64,000 nucleotides of DNA from DASQZK01 sp963764345 (GTDB lineage: Bacteria > Bacteroidota > Bacteroidia > Bacteroidales > GCA-2748055), in assembly GCA_963764345.1 (NCBI GenBank), contig CAVXSF010000033.1, positions 1 through 64,000 of the forward strand, in the 5' to 3' direction. The notes under the pieces are model-generated. The model was not told the DNA's origin. It made no database searches and was given only the letters and a program-made list of their open reading frames with translations. This document shows positions 1-8,445 of this stretch, piece by piece. A program made the position numbers and the translations under genes. Position 1 is the first letter of the stretch. Each line of letters starts with the position of its first letter.

Positions 1-2027
1 TCCGGTTCATATGGTGCAATTGAAATATTGCCTGAATACTCTTTATCGAAGAGGAGACTCTTTGATTTTCCTTTCATTTGAATCTCTTTTGTCCCGCCAC
101 TCACATTCAGATATAAAAAATGGTTTCTGTCTATCTGACGCGCCATTACACCAGAAGGCACAGCAGGACCTTTTCTTATACCCAGTTCGTCGATCAGGTC
201 GTCAAGTAGCGGATTAAGTACATCTCCATTTGCCGGTAAACCAACATAAATCGCCCTTCCCTTACCATATTTGTTGGATGTCATGATTGGGTAGTCCTTG
301 TCCAGACTGGTCAGGCTACCGATAACTTCGGCGCTACCGGGATCGATAATATCGAATCTTGCCGATTGAGTATCAACTGCTTTTCCCTTATAATTGAATT
401 CGATTTTTTTGCCTTTGTATGATTTCCGGGATATTTCGTTCAGTATGTCTGTTTCTTCGTAGCTTCCGATACGGATACCAAAAACGTCACTCAACATGCC
501 GGGGCGGGTTATTTTAAATACCTGTCCGGTAGTGTCGACTATGGCTGAATTGCTTGTCATGACTACCGTTCCCCCGTTTTTCACGTAGTTGCGGATTTTG
601 GCAGCGGTGGCTTCATCCATGACGGCCACACCGGGAACGAACAGAAGCTTATAATTCAAACGACTCCTGGATATTTCCAAAACCCGGGCATCCATATTGC
701 GTTGGTAGAACAGGCCGAAGCAGCTCTGAAGTTGGTTGTCATGACTTTCCAGGAAATATTTGCTGGCTATCTGGCTGGGGAAGGAAAAGGCAAGGCCTAC
801 TTCGGCCTGTAACTTATAAGGGAAGTATGTTTCAATCTTTTTAAATTCCGTTGCAATTTTCCTGTATTCATCATACTTCCGGTTTGGAACCCCGTCCCAG
901 TCCAACATGCCCTCCAGGTACTGTTCTTCACCTGCCCACATGCTTTGCCAGGTCCATCCGCAAACCATCTGATTTCCATACATCAGGGAGGCATAAGCCG
1001 ATTTCCGTATGGAATTCGGAACTGCCGTCATGGTTGTAAACTCGGTGCACCAGAAAGGGTTTGTGCTTTCAAACTGTATGCGGGAAATTCCAAACAAGGC
1101 ATCCATAACACCCCAGTTGGTTATCAGTGAAGGTCCCGGATAAAAACCCTCTCCCTCGCGTGTCATTTTGCCCGAATATGCAATGGATGAATAGTCAAAG
1201 TACTTCATATTGCTGAAGTACCATGCATTGGTATTGGTGAGTGCGTTTGGAGCATTGGTGTTCACGATATCGAGGACCCTGAACAGAAACTGATTGATTT
1301 CGTCAGAAACAAAACGCCTGAAATCAAGCATTTTCTCCGGCACATCGGTCGGATGGGTTGCAACGGGTAAGCCCGCTTCATCAAACCGGTTAAGCCGGCG
1401 AGACCACCTTTGGTTCGCCCAGGCTTTGTTCAAATTGTCAACATTTGTATATTTATTCTTCAGCCAGGCAATGAACCGCTGTCTCGCAGATTCGGAATAA
1501 GAGATGCGGCCATCACCCGATTCGTTGTCAATTCCAAAAGCCAGCAATGCAGGGTGGCCGGCATATCTTTTTGTGATGGTGTCGGCATACCGGAGGGCAT
1601 ACTTCTGGTACATCGGGTCACCTATATCTTCCATATAACGATGGTTCGGGTACTGAACATCTCCGTTTTCATCGACGATATTGATTGAGGGATATTTAGT
1701 ATGCAGCCAGATTGGTGCAGGCCTGATGGCAATATCAAGGATTACCTTAATGCCCGCTTCATTCATCAGATCCATAACCTGATCGAACCATACATAGTCG
1801 AATTGTCCCTCAGCCGGCTCATAGCTGTCCCAGGCCAGATGGCCCATACGGACAATGGTGAATCCGGCGGCCTTCATCAACCCGATATCCTTTTTTATTT
1901 TTTCAATGTTTTTATCGTCGTGGGGATGGTAATTGCCTCCCACATACAATACCTGTGCATTGGCATTTAAAACTGAAAGAAGAAAAATCCCGACGGTAAG
2001 TAAAAGATGGTTGATTTGTCGTTTCAT
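1..2027 (-). CDS. GH42 beta-galactosidase, C-terminus cut off by window edge
   Basis: The frame reads from the ATG at 2027 down to base 1 without a stop, so about 675 residues are present and the end lies outside the window. Residues 1-25 form a signal peptide ending NANAQ. The TIM-barrel follows, with GHLAWDSYEP near residue 65. The acid/base motif GIDNESGDG gives Glu169, and FWCTEF gives the probable nucleophile Glu329. A trimerisation-like domain follows (VFYQRNMDARVLE region, then PGVAVMDEATAAKIRNYV). The length and order fit GH42 enzymes, which remove terminal beta-galactose (sometimes alpha-L-arabinopyranose) from oligosaccharides. Export to the periplasm is inferred. It points away from the AT-rich block that separates it from the polysaccharide locus at 13.8-49.7 kb, to which it may functionally belong. 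Confidence 0.88.
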   Translation of the reverse strand, partial: MKRQINHLLLTVGIFLLSVLNANAQVLYVGGNYHPHDDKNIEKIKKDIGLMKAAGFTIVRMGHLAWDSYEPAEGQFDYVWFDQVMDLMNEAGIKVILDIAIRPAPIWLHTKYPSINIVDENGDVQYPNHRYMEDIGDPMYQKYALRYADTITKRYAGHPALLAFGIDNESGDGRISYSESARQRFIAWLKNKYTNVDNLNKAWANQRWSRRLNRFDEAGLPVATHPTDVPEKMLDFRRFVSDEINQFLFRVLDIVNTNAPNALTNTNAWYFSNMKYFDYSSIAYSGKMTREGEGFYPGPSLITNWGVMDALFGISRIQFESTNPFWCTEFTTMTAVPNSIRKSAYASLMYGNQMVCGWTWQSMWAGEEQYLEGMLDWDGVPNRKYDEYRKIATEFKKIETYFPYKLQAEVGLAFSFPSQIASKYFLESHDNQLQSCFGLFYQRNMDARVLEISRSRLNYKLLFVPGVAVMDEATAAKIRNYVKNGGTVVMTSNSAIVDTTGQVFKITRPGMLSDVFGIRIGSYEETDILNEISRKSYKGKKIEFNYKGKAVDTQSARFDIIDPGSAEVIGSLTSLDKDYPIMTSNKYGKGRAIYVGLPANGDVLNPLLDDLIDELGIRKGPAVPSGVMARQIDRNHFLYLNVSGGTKEIQMKGKSKSLLFDKEYSGNISIAPYEP

Positions 2028-2634
2028 TGTTATGCGTTTCGTAATTTAAGAAAACCGTCTGTATAACTTTTCCGGCAGAAGGGCTGGTTTTCCTGCTCGT
2101 ATTTCATAAGATGTCCGGTTAAAAGTCATCACTGATTCGGTAAATACCAGCATCCGGATTCATGCCTTTTATAACCGGGTTTTTAACAAGGAGTATGCCC
2201 CCTGGTTAGATCTAGCTTTATAGACAATATCACTACGGGTAAAACATCATTATTTAAGAACATCCTAAATTTACTTTTCAGGCTTATTACAAAACCAATC
2301 ACTGGTGTCCTGTAAAAATTTTAGAGTCAGGTAAAAAAGGACTGGTCTGTTAAGACCAACCCCGAATAGTTATTTTTGTATGTACGACCAAACAAAGAAT
2401 ACCCATGAGTAAAAATACATTTTTTACCGGAAAGCGTACTTTTAAAAATCATGAAAAGAAAAATTGATTTTCAGACAATTAGATCGAAGAATTAATTAAT
2501 TTCAGGTTTTTACCGGACAACAAAGATTTTAAACTCTTTTAGAAAATCAACCTGCACACAAAAGCCGGTAAATTTATTCGTTACCCACAAAAAATACTGA
2601 CTAAGAGCTATTTAACAATTTAATAACCTGATCT
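2028..2634. other. Intergenic region between divergent GH42 and T9SS genes
   Basis: No gene is evident. The stretch is AT-rich. A TATTTTTG element at 2371-2378 fits the Bacteroidota -7 consensus TAnnTTTG for plus-strand transcription, but no good TTTG -33 box lies at the right distance. A small inverted repeat, GGTCT-GTTA-AGACC, sits just upstream at 2344-2357. If used, this promoter would give the 2635 gene a leader of about 250 bases. Confidence 0.35.
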
Positions 2635-5109
2635 ATGAAAACAATGAGATTTTTTATTTTAGGGTTGTTCTTATTTGATGGAGTCACAACTTTTGCCCAG
2701 TGTGGTGTTAAAATAGATCGTGATACATCTTTTGTTTGCGGTAGCTCAGTACAGCTCAGTGCAAATCCTGAATGGGTAAAATTAAATAGCTCTATAAACT
2801 ACCCCCTGAATTCAGTCTTTTTTGTTGATGCAGATACGGGTTATGCAGTTGGAGGAATTGGGGGATTAGAAGTAGGAGGTATAATATTAAAAACCGTTAA
2901 TGGTGGGGCAAGCTGGGTACAACAAACAAGTGGCACATATAATACTTTATATTCAGTATACTTTACAAATGCTGATACCGGATATGTTTCCGGAGATCAG
3001 GGTACTATCTTGAAAACCACTGATGGCGGACTTAACTGGACTACATATTCAATGGGTACATGGATAAATCCATTATATTCAATCTATTTTACAGATGCCG
3101 ATACCGGCTATGCAGTTGGAGATTTTGGAATTATATTTAAAACTACCGACGGTGGAGCTAACTGGGTAAAAATAACTTCCGGCTACGGAACAAGTATTAA
3201 TTTAAGATCTGTACATTTTTTAGACGCAGATAATGGATATGCAGTGGGAATTTATCCAAATTTGGGAACTATTACCGGAACGATCTTAAAAACTACTGAT
3301 GGAGGTATTAATTGGTCTACTCAATATACCAGTTTACCTTTAAACTCAGTTTATTTCACCGATATTAATACTGGGTATGCAGTTAGTGGTGGAACAATTT
3401 ATTTTACCGATGCTAATACTGGTTATGTGGTGGGAACTAACGTAACTGTTTTAAAAACAACGGATGGAGGTATTCATTGGAGTACTCAAAATTTTACAGG
3501 TGGGGAAACCATTCTAAAAACAATAAATGGCGGAGGTAATTGGACTTCTCAATCAAGTGGTACTGCTGAGATTTTAAATTCCGTGTATTTTACTGACAAT
3601 ACAGGTTATATTGTAGGTTCAAATGGCACGATTTTAAAATTTTCCGAACTCATTTCTTATTCCTGGTATCCTTCAAATGGTTTAAATGTTACAAACGTAT
3701 CAAATCCTATCGCCAACCCTACTGATATTACAACTTATATCGTAACGGCAACCACAGCAAACGGTTGCATTGCGAAAGACACAGTTAATGTTGTTATCGA
3801 ACCATTAACCGTTAATACGGGTATGGATACTTCAATCATTTGTGGAGGAAGTATTCAATTTGATGATCCGATAACCAATTACACAGGTTCGGGCACATTA
3901 ACCTACGCATGGCTGCCGTCAGCAGGATTAAATGATGCAAATATTGCCCGGCCAACGGCAGAAATAACCTCTGATAAAACGTATACTCTTTCGGTTTCAA
4001 CTCCCAATGGCTGTATAACAAAAGATTCTGTAAAAGTTACTGTAAATCCATTTATTGCAACTATTAATGACCTGAGTGTATCATGCGGAAATAATACCCA
4101 ATTATCGTTAACAACAAATTACACTGGCTCAGGTAACTTAAATTACAATTGGAATCCTTCAACCGGCCTCAGTGCAGCCGATATTTCAAATCCTTTTGTG
4201 ACATTGATAACTCCTGCTGTATATTCGGTTGAGGTTCAAACGCCAAACGGTTGTACTGCCAATGACAATGTTAACGTAGGTACTTCTGTAGTAGACTTCA
4301 ATCCCTCTATTTGCATGGTTACAGTAAACGATTCTGACAAAAATGTTGTCGTTTGGCAAAGAGAGCAAAATACGGCAATTGATTCGTTTTACATCTATCG
4401 CGAATCTTCAGTTCAAACAGGACAATACGATTTAATTGGAAAACTTCCTTATACTTCAACAGGCGTTTTTACCGATGTGACGTCGAATGCACGTGTACAA
4501 TCGAATAAATATAAAATTGCTGTTAAAGATGTTTGCGGATTTGCAACAGATAATAGTCCGGAACACAAAACAATGCACCTTACAATTAATAAAGGTATTG
4601 GCAATATTTGGAACCTGATATGGGAGCAATATATTGGTGTACCTGTTTCGAGCTACGGGATTTATAGAGGGACAACCAAATCTGATTTAGCTAAGATTGG
4701 TTCATTGTCAGGCAGTAATACCACGTTTACAGACGAAACAGCGCCAGAAGAAGATGTTTATTACCAAATTGAAGTTGTATTGCCGCAGGCATGTACAAAC
4801 CTCAAATCAACGGGATATGCAAGCTCACGTTCAAATATCATAAGTAGTGCAGATGTTGCAGAGGGAATTTCTGTAAATTCAGGAACACAAGCATTTATTT
4901 ACCCTAATCCGGCAACAGATAAGTTGAATATTAAAAATGTACATTCATCAAATGCTATAATTATAATAATTGATTTGCAAGGCAAACAAATCCTAAATAA
5001 AAAAATCAGCTCTGATCAAATTGATATATCAAATCTTCCAAAAGGGTATTACACCGTTAAACTGATTGATTCTGGCAATGTGCTGGTAAATAAATTCGTG
5101 AAAGAATAA
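2635..5109 (+). CDS. Secreted T9SS protein with YCF48/BNR-like propeller repeats
   Basis: 824 residues. A signal peptide (about 1-22, ending TTFAQC) is followed by at least six repeats of about 40-45 residues with the pattern S-V-Y-F-T-D-A-D-T-G-Y-A-V-G...ILKTTDGG-NW (residues ~55-340). These are typical of YCF48-like/sialidase-like beta-propeller blades. Three PKD/Ig-like modules of the 'YTVTA-TPNGC-KDTVNV' type follow (~345-560), then fibronectin-III-like regions, and last a T9SS type A sorting domain (YPNPATDKLNIKN...NKFVKE). It should be exported and cleaved or anchored at the surface. Two blades around residues 235-300 are shortened or fused, with TGYAVSGGTIYFTDANTGY lacking the usual linker, which suggests deletion between repeats. 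The DNA is clearly more AT-rich than the glycan locus. No enzymatic motif is seen, so a role in adhesion or binding is only a guess. Confidence 0.85.
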   Translation: MKTMRFFILGLFLFDGVTTFAQCGVKIDRDTSFVCGSSVQLSANPEWVKLNSSINYPLNSVFFVDADTGYAVGGIGGLEVGGIILKTVNGGASWVQQTSGTYNTLYSVYFTNADTGYVSGDQGTILKTTDGGLNWTTYSMGTWINPLYSIYFTDADTGYAVGDFGIIFKTTDGGANWVKITSGYGTSINLRSVHFLDADNGYAVGIYPNLGTITGTILKTTDGGINWSTQYTSLPLNSVYFTDINTGYAVSGGTIYFTDANTGYVVGTNVTVLKTTDGGIHWSTQNFTGGETILKTINGGGNWTSQSSGTAEILNSVYFTDNTGYIVGSNGTILKFSELISYSWYPSNGLNVTNVSNPIANPTDITTYIVTATTANGCIAKDTVNVVIEPLTVNTGMDTSIICGGSIQFDDPITNYTGSGTLTYAWLPSAGLNDANIARPTAEITSDKTYTLSVSTPNGCITKDSVKVTVNPFIATINDLSVSCGNNTQLSLTTNYTGSGNLNYNWNPSTGLSAADISNPFVTLITPAVYSVEVQTPNGCTANDNVNVGTSVVDFNPSICMVTVNDSDKNVVVWQREQNTAIDSFYIYRESSVQTGQYDLIGKLPYTSTGVFTDVTSNARVQSNKYKIAVKDVCGFATDNSPEHKTMHLTINKGIGNIWNLIWEQYIGVPVSSYGIYRGTTKSDLAKIGSLSGSNTTFTDETAPEEDVYYQIEVVLPQACTNLKSTGYASSRSNIISSADVAEGISVNSGTQAFIYPNPATDKLNIKNVHSSNAIIIIIDLQGKQILNKKISSDQIDISNLPKGYYTVKLIDSGNVLVNKFVKE

Positions 5110-5153
5110 ATAGTAGGTTTAAATAAAAGTGAGTTCACGTTTTTAGGTTCTTG

Positions 5154-5170
5154 CCTTTATTCTATAAAGG
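5154..5170 (+). terminator. Small hairpin downstream of the T9SS gene
   Basis: CCTTTAT-TCT-ATAAAGG is a perfect 7-bp stem with a 3-base loop about 45 bases after the stop codon of the 2635-5109 gene. There is no long T-run, so a terminator role is tentative. The rest of 5110-5404 holds no gene apart from the promoter described at 5347-5394. Confidence 0.25.
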
Positions 5171-5346
5171 TAAAAATTGAAATTCAATATCAGTCCCGTT
5201 GTTTAGAGGTCGGCACACAAAGCACTTCTACCGAATAAAGTGTCGAGATCATTTACCGTACCATGAAAAATGAACCTGAATTGGCTTGTTGCTGATTTTA
5301 TTACCCTTTTATCCAAAAAATATTCTTTCTAGAAATGCAAAGTAAA

Positions 5347-5394
5347 TTTGTTTTATGAACTATAGTTCATTACATTTGCAACGAACTATTGTTT
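5347..5394 (+). promoter_or_regulatory. Promoter with two operator-like repeats ahead of the DUF134 operon
   Basis: TTTG at 5347-5350, a 20-base spacer and TACATTTG at 5371-5378 match the Bacteroidota sigma-ABfr consensus (TTTG-N19-21-TAnnTTTG) exactly. A perfect palindrome GAACTATAGTTC lies between the two boxes (5357-5368). A second, imperfect copy, GAACTATTGTTT, lies just after the -7 box (5383-5394), 26 bases from the first. The layout is that of a repressor site that would block RNA polymerase. The first gene, DUF134, encodes a helix-turn-helix protein and is the obvious candidate to bind here; that is inference. Confidence 0.65.
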
Positions 5395-5404
5395 AATAAC
5401 AATT

Positions 5405-5989
5405 ATGTGTCCAAGAATAAAAGTGCCGAGAAAAGTATCAAATCCCCCGGTAATTAAAGGATTTAAGCCTTATGGTCCGGATTCCGGAAAACAAAATCCG
5501 GAATTGGTTAACTTATTATATGAGGAGTATGAAGCAATACGCCTAAGCGACTATGACAAACTTAATCATCATCAGGCATCCGTTATGATGAATGTTTCCA
5601 GGCCAACTTTTACACGTATTTATGCATCTGCTCTTCAAAAAATTGCAAAAGCATTTGTCGAAGGCAGGACGATTTCTATTGAAGGAGGTAAGGTTTATTT
5701 TGACAGCGACTGGTATCATTGTGAAAAATGCAGGTGTTACTTTAATAATCCTGAGAAAGAAACGGCAGTGGAGAATTGTCCACTATGTGGAAGTCAAAAT
5801 GTTGATAAATTTGATTATGAGAATACCCATGAAGATTTTGATAATAAGCATTTTGATGATATGTGTATGTGTCCAAAATGCGGATTTGAGCAAAAACATC
5901 AAAACGGAACTCCATGTAAACTTGAAGAATGCCCTAAATGCGGTATTGCTTTGATAAGAAAAGTAAATTCCCATTGCAGAAATTTTTAA
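5405..5989 (+). CDS. DUF134 (UPF0251) HTH protein with zinc-ribbon C-terminus
   Basis: 194 residues. Residues 1-100 match the DUF134 family (MCPRIKVPRKVSNPP start, YEAIRLSDY, then an HTH with HQASVMMNVSRPTFTRIYASALQKIAKA). DUF134 proteins are predicted DNA-binding regulators in anaerobes. The C-terminal half has two cysteine clusters: C-EKC...C-PLC (~107-135) and CMCPKCG...PC...CPKCG (~157-181). The second resembles a rubredoxin/zinc-ribbon module. The protein could therefore sense metal, sulfide or redox state. It opens the operon and has a promoter with paired palindromes 11-58 bases upstream, which suggests autoregulation. The NifX-like gene follows 9 bases later. The family assignment is firm; the ligand is unknown. 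Confidence 0.85.
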   Translation: MCPRIKVPRKVSNPPVIKGFKPYGPDSGKQNPELVNLLYEEYEAIRLSDYDKLNHHQASVMMNVSRPTFTRIYASALQKIAKAFVEGRTISIEGGKVYFDSDWYHCEKCRCYFNNPEKETAVENCPLCGSQNVDKFDYENTHEDFDNKHFDDMCMCPKCGFEQKHQNGTPCKLEECPKCGIALIRKVNSHCRNF

Positions 5990-5998
5990 ACAAATCAT

Positions 5999-6316
5999 AT
6001 GAAAATAGCCATCACATCAACAGGAAATTCATTAGAATCAACAATTGACCAACGATTTGGCCGCTGTATTTACTTTGTCGTTTACGACTCCGAAAGCAAA
6101 GCGTTAGAAATTATTCCTAACCCAGGAAAAGACACAGAGGAAGGTGCTGGTCCTGCAGCTGTTCAATTCGTTGCATCTCATAATGTAAGTAAAATTATTT
6201 CAGGAGAGTTTGGGATGAAAATAAAATCATTGCTTGATAGCCTGAAAATTCAAATGATTATTTTAAAAGAGCCAGAGAAACAAATTAAGGAAATCATCGA
6301 AATGTTAAACCATTAA
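5999..6316 (+). CDS. NifX/NifB-family (orange-protein-like) metal-cluster binding protein
   Basis: 105 residues, the usual size for a single dinitrogenase iron-molybdenum cofactor (NifX/NafY) domain: MKIAITSTGNSLESTIDQRFGRC at the start and EEGAGPAAVQFVASHNVSKIISGEFG in the middle. Members bind Fe-Mo or Mo-Cu clusters, for example the orange protein ORP of Desulfovibrio. No nitrogenase structural gene is nearby, so a nitrogen-fixation role is unlikely. Together with the MinD/ferredoxin ATPases downstream, it fits an ORP-like assembly. It is the first of two such domains in this operon. Confidence 0.85.
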   Translation: MKIAITSTGNSLESTIDQRFGRCIYFVVYDSESKALEIIPNPGKDTEEGAGPAAVQFVASHNVSKIISGEFGMKIKSLLDSLKIQMIILKEPEKQIKEIIEMLNH

Positions 6317-6323
6317 AAAAGCT

Positions 6324-6503
6324 ATGCCAAAACTTGATGGAACAGGTCCCGGAGGAGATGGTTCTCGTTCAGGACGAAAATTAGGAAATTGTAGTAAAAC
6401 TACAGACAATGAGAAACTACTGAAACTCGGGAAGGGAATGGGTAAAAAACGTAATTCCGGTGGTGGAATGGGCAAAGGAAAACGTTTGAAGAGCGGCCAA
6501 TAA
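6324..6503 (+). CDS. Small DUF5320-like protein
   Basis: A 59-residue protein starting at the ATG of 6324, 7 bases after the NifX-like stop codon. Its N-terminus, MPKLDGTGPGGDGSRSGRKL, carries the family pattern M-P-x-x-D-G-T-G-P-x-G-x-G followed by a GRK(L/M)G-C motif. The C-terminus is basic and Gly/Lys rich. DUF5320 proteins are found beside NifX-like and Mrp/MinD genes in anaerobes; their function is unknown. The second copy at 6536 shares the same N-terminal pattern, so the pair probably arose by duplication. Confidence 0.7.
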   Translation: MPKLDGTGPGGDGSRSGRKLGNCSKTTDNEKLLKLGKGMGKKRNSGGGMGKGKRLKSGQ

Positions 6504-6535
6504 TAGTATTATCAATTTATAAAAAGGAGGTAATC

Positions 6536-6772
6536 ATGCCAGGTTTTAATCAAAAAGGTCCGGAGGGACAAGGTTCTATGACTGGGCGCAAAATGGGGCG
6601 TTGCACTAATTTTGGTGCAAATCTCAAAAAGAAAGCTTCTGCGGCAACAGAAAATACCAACGAAAATAATCCGGAAAATTTCCAGGGAAGAGAATTTGGG
6701 TTTGGTCGTGGCAGAGGCGGAAGAGGTTTCGGTATGAGACGACAAAACCGTTTCAGGGGCGGACAACAATAA
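6536..6772 (+). CDS. DUF5320 domain protein
   Basis: 78 residues. The N-terminus, MPGFNQKGPEGQGSMTGRKM, followed by GRCTNFG, is the DUF5320 signature (G-P-x-G-x-G-x-x-T-G-R-x-x-G-x-C). The C-terminus is rich in Gly, Arg and Phe (FGFGRGRGGRGFGMRR). A strong Shine-Dalgarno-like AAAGGAGG lies 7 bases upstream of the ATG. Function unknown. The genomic neighbourhood (NifX-like, MinD/ferredoxin ATPases) is the usual one for this family, which supports a role in metal-cluster handling, but no catalytic residues can be named. Confidence 0.78.
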   Translation: MPGFNQKGPEGQGSMTGRKMGRCTNFGANLKKKASAATENTNENNPENFQGREFGFGRGRGGRGFGMRRQNRFRGGQQ

Positions 6773-6839
6773 AAATTGCAAGAGGGCATGCACCTCTCCC
6801 GCTATCTTTAATTAACAGGTTAAATTAAAAATCATTACC

Positions 6840-7352
6840 ATGGGAAAACAAGCAATAAAAGTTTCATCCGTTGATGTAAACAAACTAATAAATATGTTAA
6901 ATGCCGCTCTTTCTGAAGAATGGTTAGCTTATTATCAATATTGGATTGGTGCAAGATTAATGGAGGGCCCTATGAGAAGTGAAGTAGAGCCCGAACTATT
7001 GCTGCATGCCGATCAGGAACTTGGTCACGCCCTTTTGGTTGTGAACAGAATTATTCAGTTGGGTGGTACACCGGTAATAAATCCTGCCGAATGGACAAAA
7101 TTAGCGCGTTGTAGTTATGATGAACCATCCGATCCTTACATAGAGGTGATCCTGGAACAGAACTTAAATGGAGAAAGATGTGCAATACAACGGTATCAGG
7201 AAATTGCTGATTTTACAAGTGGGAAAGATCATAGTACACATCAGATGGCCGTGACCATTCTCAACGAAGAATTAGAACATGAAAACGACATTGAAGATTG
7301 GATCAATGATATTCAGAGAATGAAAGATGAATTTAAAAAAATCAGATTTTAA
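6840..7352 (+). CDS. Ferritin-like (DPS-like/bacterioferritin-type) protein
   Basis: 170 residues, all helical. Four-helix-bundle ferritin ligands appear as EEWLAYYQYWIG (~28-39), ADQELGHA (~59-66), ERCAIQRYQEIA (~115-126) and NEELEHENDIEDW (~147-159), giving the E...ExxH pattern twice. Such proteins bind a di-iron centre, store iron or detoxify peroxide in anaerobes. The pairing with a peroxiredoxin 18 bases downstream supports protection of iron-sulfur proteins against oxygen or peroxide. It cannot be separated from the encapsulin-cargo type by eye, but no encapsulin shell gene is present. Confidence 0.82.
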   Translation: MGKQAIKVSSVDVNKLINMLNAALSEEWLAYYQYWIGARLMEGPMRSEVEPELLLHADQELGHALLVVNRIIQLGGTPVINPAEWTKLARCSYDEPSDPYIEVILEQNLNGERCAIQRYQEIADFTSGKDHSTHQMAVTILNEELEHENDIEDWINDIQRMKDEFKKIRF

Positions 7353-7370
7353 CGACTAAAAAAATCAAAA

Positions 7371-8078
7371 ATGGAAAATCAAGAAAACATTGCCATGCCG
7401 CGTATTGGAGACAAAGCTCCTGAATTCACGGCCGTAACAACGCAGGGAGAAATAAATTTCCCATCTGACTACAAAGATAGTTGGGTAATCCTTTTTAGCC
7501 ATCCTGCTGATTTTACCCCGGTTTGCACATCAGAGTTCATAACGTTTGCAAGTCTGGAAGAAAAGTTCAAAAAGGCGAACTGTAAATTGGTTGGTTTGTC
7601 GGTTGACGGTTTATACAGTCACATAGCCTGGCTCAGAACAATAAAGGAGAAAATCGAATACAACGGGATGAAGGATGTTGAAGTGAATTTCCCCCTTATC
7701 GAAGACATTACGATGGAAGTTGCTCAAAAATATGGCATGATGATGCCCGGAGAAAGCAACACGAAAGCAGTAAGAGCGGTTTTTTTTATTGACCCAAAGG
7801 GAATTGTCCGTGCAATTATTTACTATCCGTTAAGTTTGGGGCGAAATTTTGATGAATTGTATCGTGCACTTGTTGCGATGCAAACGGCCGATGCTTTTTC
7901 TGTTGCAACACCTGCCGACTGGCGTCCGGGTGATGATGTAATTGTGCCTACTGCCGGTTCCTGTGGCGTCGCGAAAGAGCGTATGGAAAGCAAAGAAAAT
8001 ATTAAATGCTACGATTGGTTCTTCTGCACCAAACCAATCAGCAAAGAAGAGGTTGAAAAAACAATTTTAAAAAAGTAA
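7371..8078 (+). CDS. Peroxiredoxin, Prx6/1-Cys-type (AhpC/TSA family)
   Basis: 235 residues. The thioredoxin-fold peroxidase motif PADFTPVCTSEF places the peroxidatic cysteine at residue 52. The long C-terminal extension (TADAFSVATPADWRPGDDVIVP) is typical of the Prx6 group. Further cysteines in GSCGVAKERMESKENIKCYDWFFC could resolve the sulfenic acid, as in archaeal members. It reduces H2O2 and alkyl peroxides in the cytoplasm. It sits between the ferritin-like gene and a NifX-like gene that starts 1 base after its stop codon, so it is translationally tied to the metal-cluster operon. Confidence 0.92.
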   Translation: MENQENIAMPRIGDKAPEFTAVTTQGEINFPSDYKDSWVILFSHPADFTPVCTSEFITFASLEEKFKKANCKLVGLSVDGLYSHIAWLRTIKEKIEYNGMKDVEVNFPLIEDITMEVAQKYGMMMPGESNTKAVRAVFFIDPKGIVRAIIYYPLSLGRNFDELYRALVAMQTADAFSVATPADWRPGDDVIVPTAGSCGVAKERMESKENIKCYDWFFCTKPISKEEVEKTILKK

Positions 8079-8079
8079 G

Positions 8080-8445
8080 ATGATGAATAAGAAAATTGCC
8101 ATACCCATCGAAAATGGAGTATTATGTGCTCATTTTGGGCATTGCCAGACATTTGCCATCGTAAATGTTGAAAATAATGAAATAACAGAGATAAAAGAAG
8201 TAATCCCCCCTGAACATGTACCGGGATTGTATCCCCGTTGGGTTGCCCAGTTTGGCGTTACCGACGTAATTGCAGGAGGCATGGGACAACAGGCAATAAT
8301 GCTGTTCAATCAGCAAAATATCAATGCTTTTGTTGGCGCACCAATAAAATCAGCCAAAGAATTGGTCAGTGAATTTTTGGAAAACAAGTTAAATCTTAGC
8401 GCCAATTACTGCAATCATGACCATGACCATCACCACGAACACTGA
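8080..8445 (+). CDS. NifX/NifB-family metal-cluster binding protein with His-rich tail
   Basis: 121 residues; the start is ATG 8080 or the adjacent ATG 8083. The core MNKKIAIPIENGVLCAHFGHC...GVTDVIAGGMGQQAIMLFNQQNINAFVGAP is a classic dinitrogenase Fe-Mo cofactor domain. The tail CNHDHDHHHEH is a metal-binding histidine stretch. It is the second ORP-like protein of the operon and is clearly divergent from the 5999 copy. The His tail is encoded by the same DNA as the likely start region of the DUF89 gene (overlap 8417-8445), which suggests translational coupling. Likely cytoplasmic; the cluster or metal bound is unknown. Confidence 0.86.
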   Translation: MMNKKIAIPIENGVLCAHFGHCQTFAIVNVENNEITEIKEVIPPEHVPGLYPRWVAQFGVTDVIAGGMGQQAIMLFNQQNINAFVGAPIKSAKELVSEFLENKLNLSANYCNHDHDHHHEH

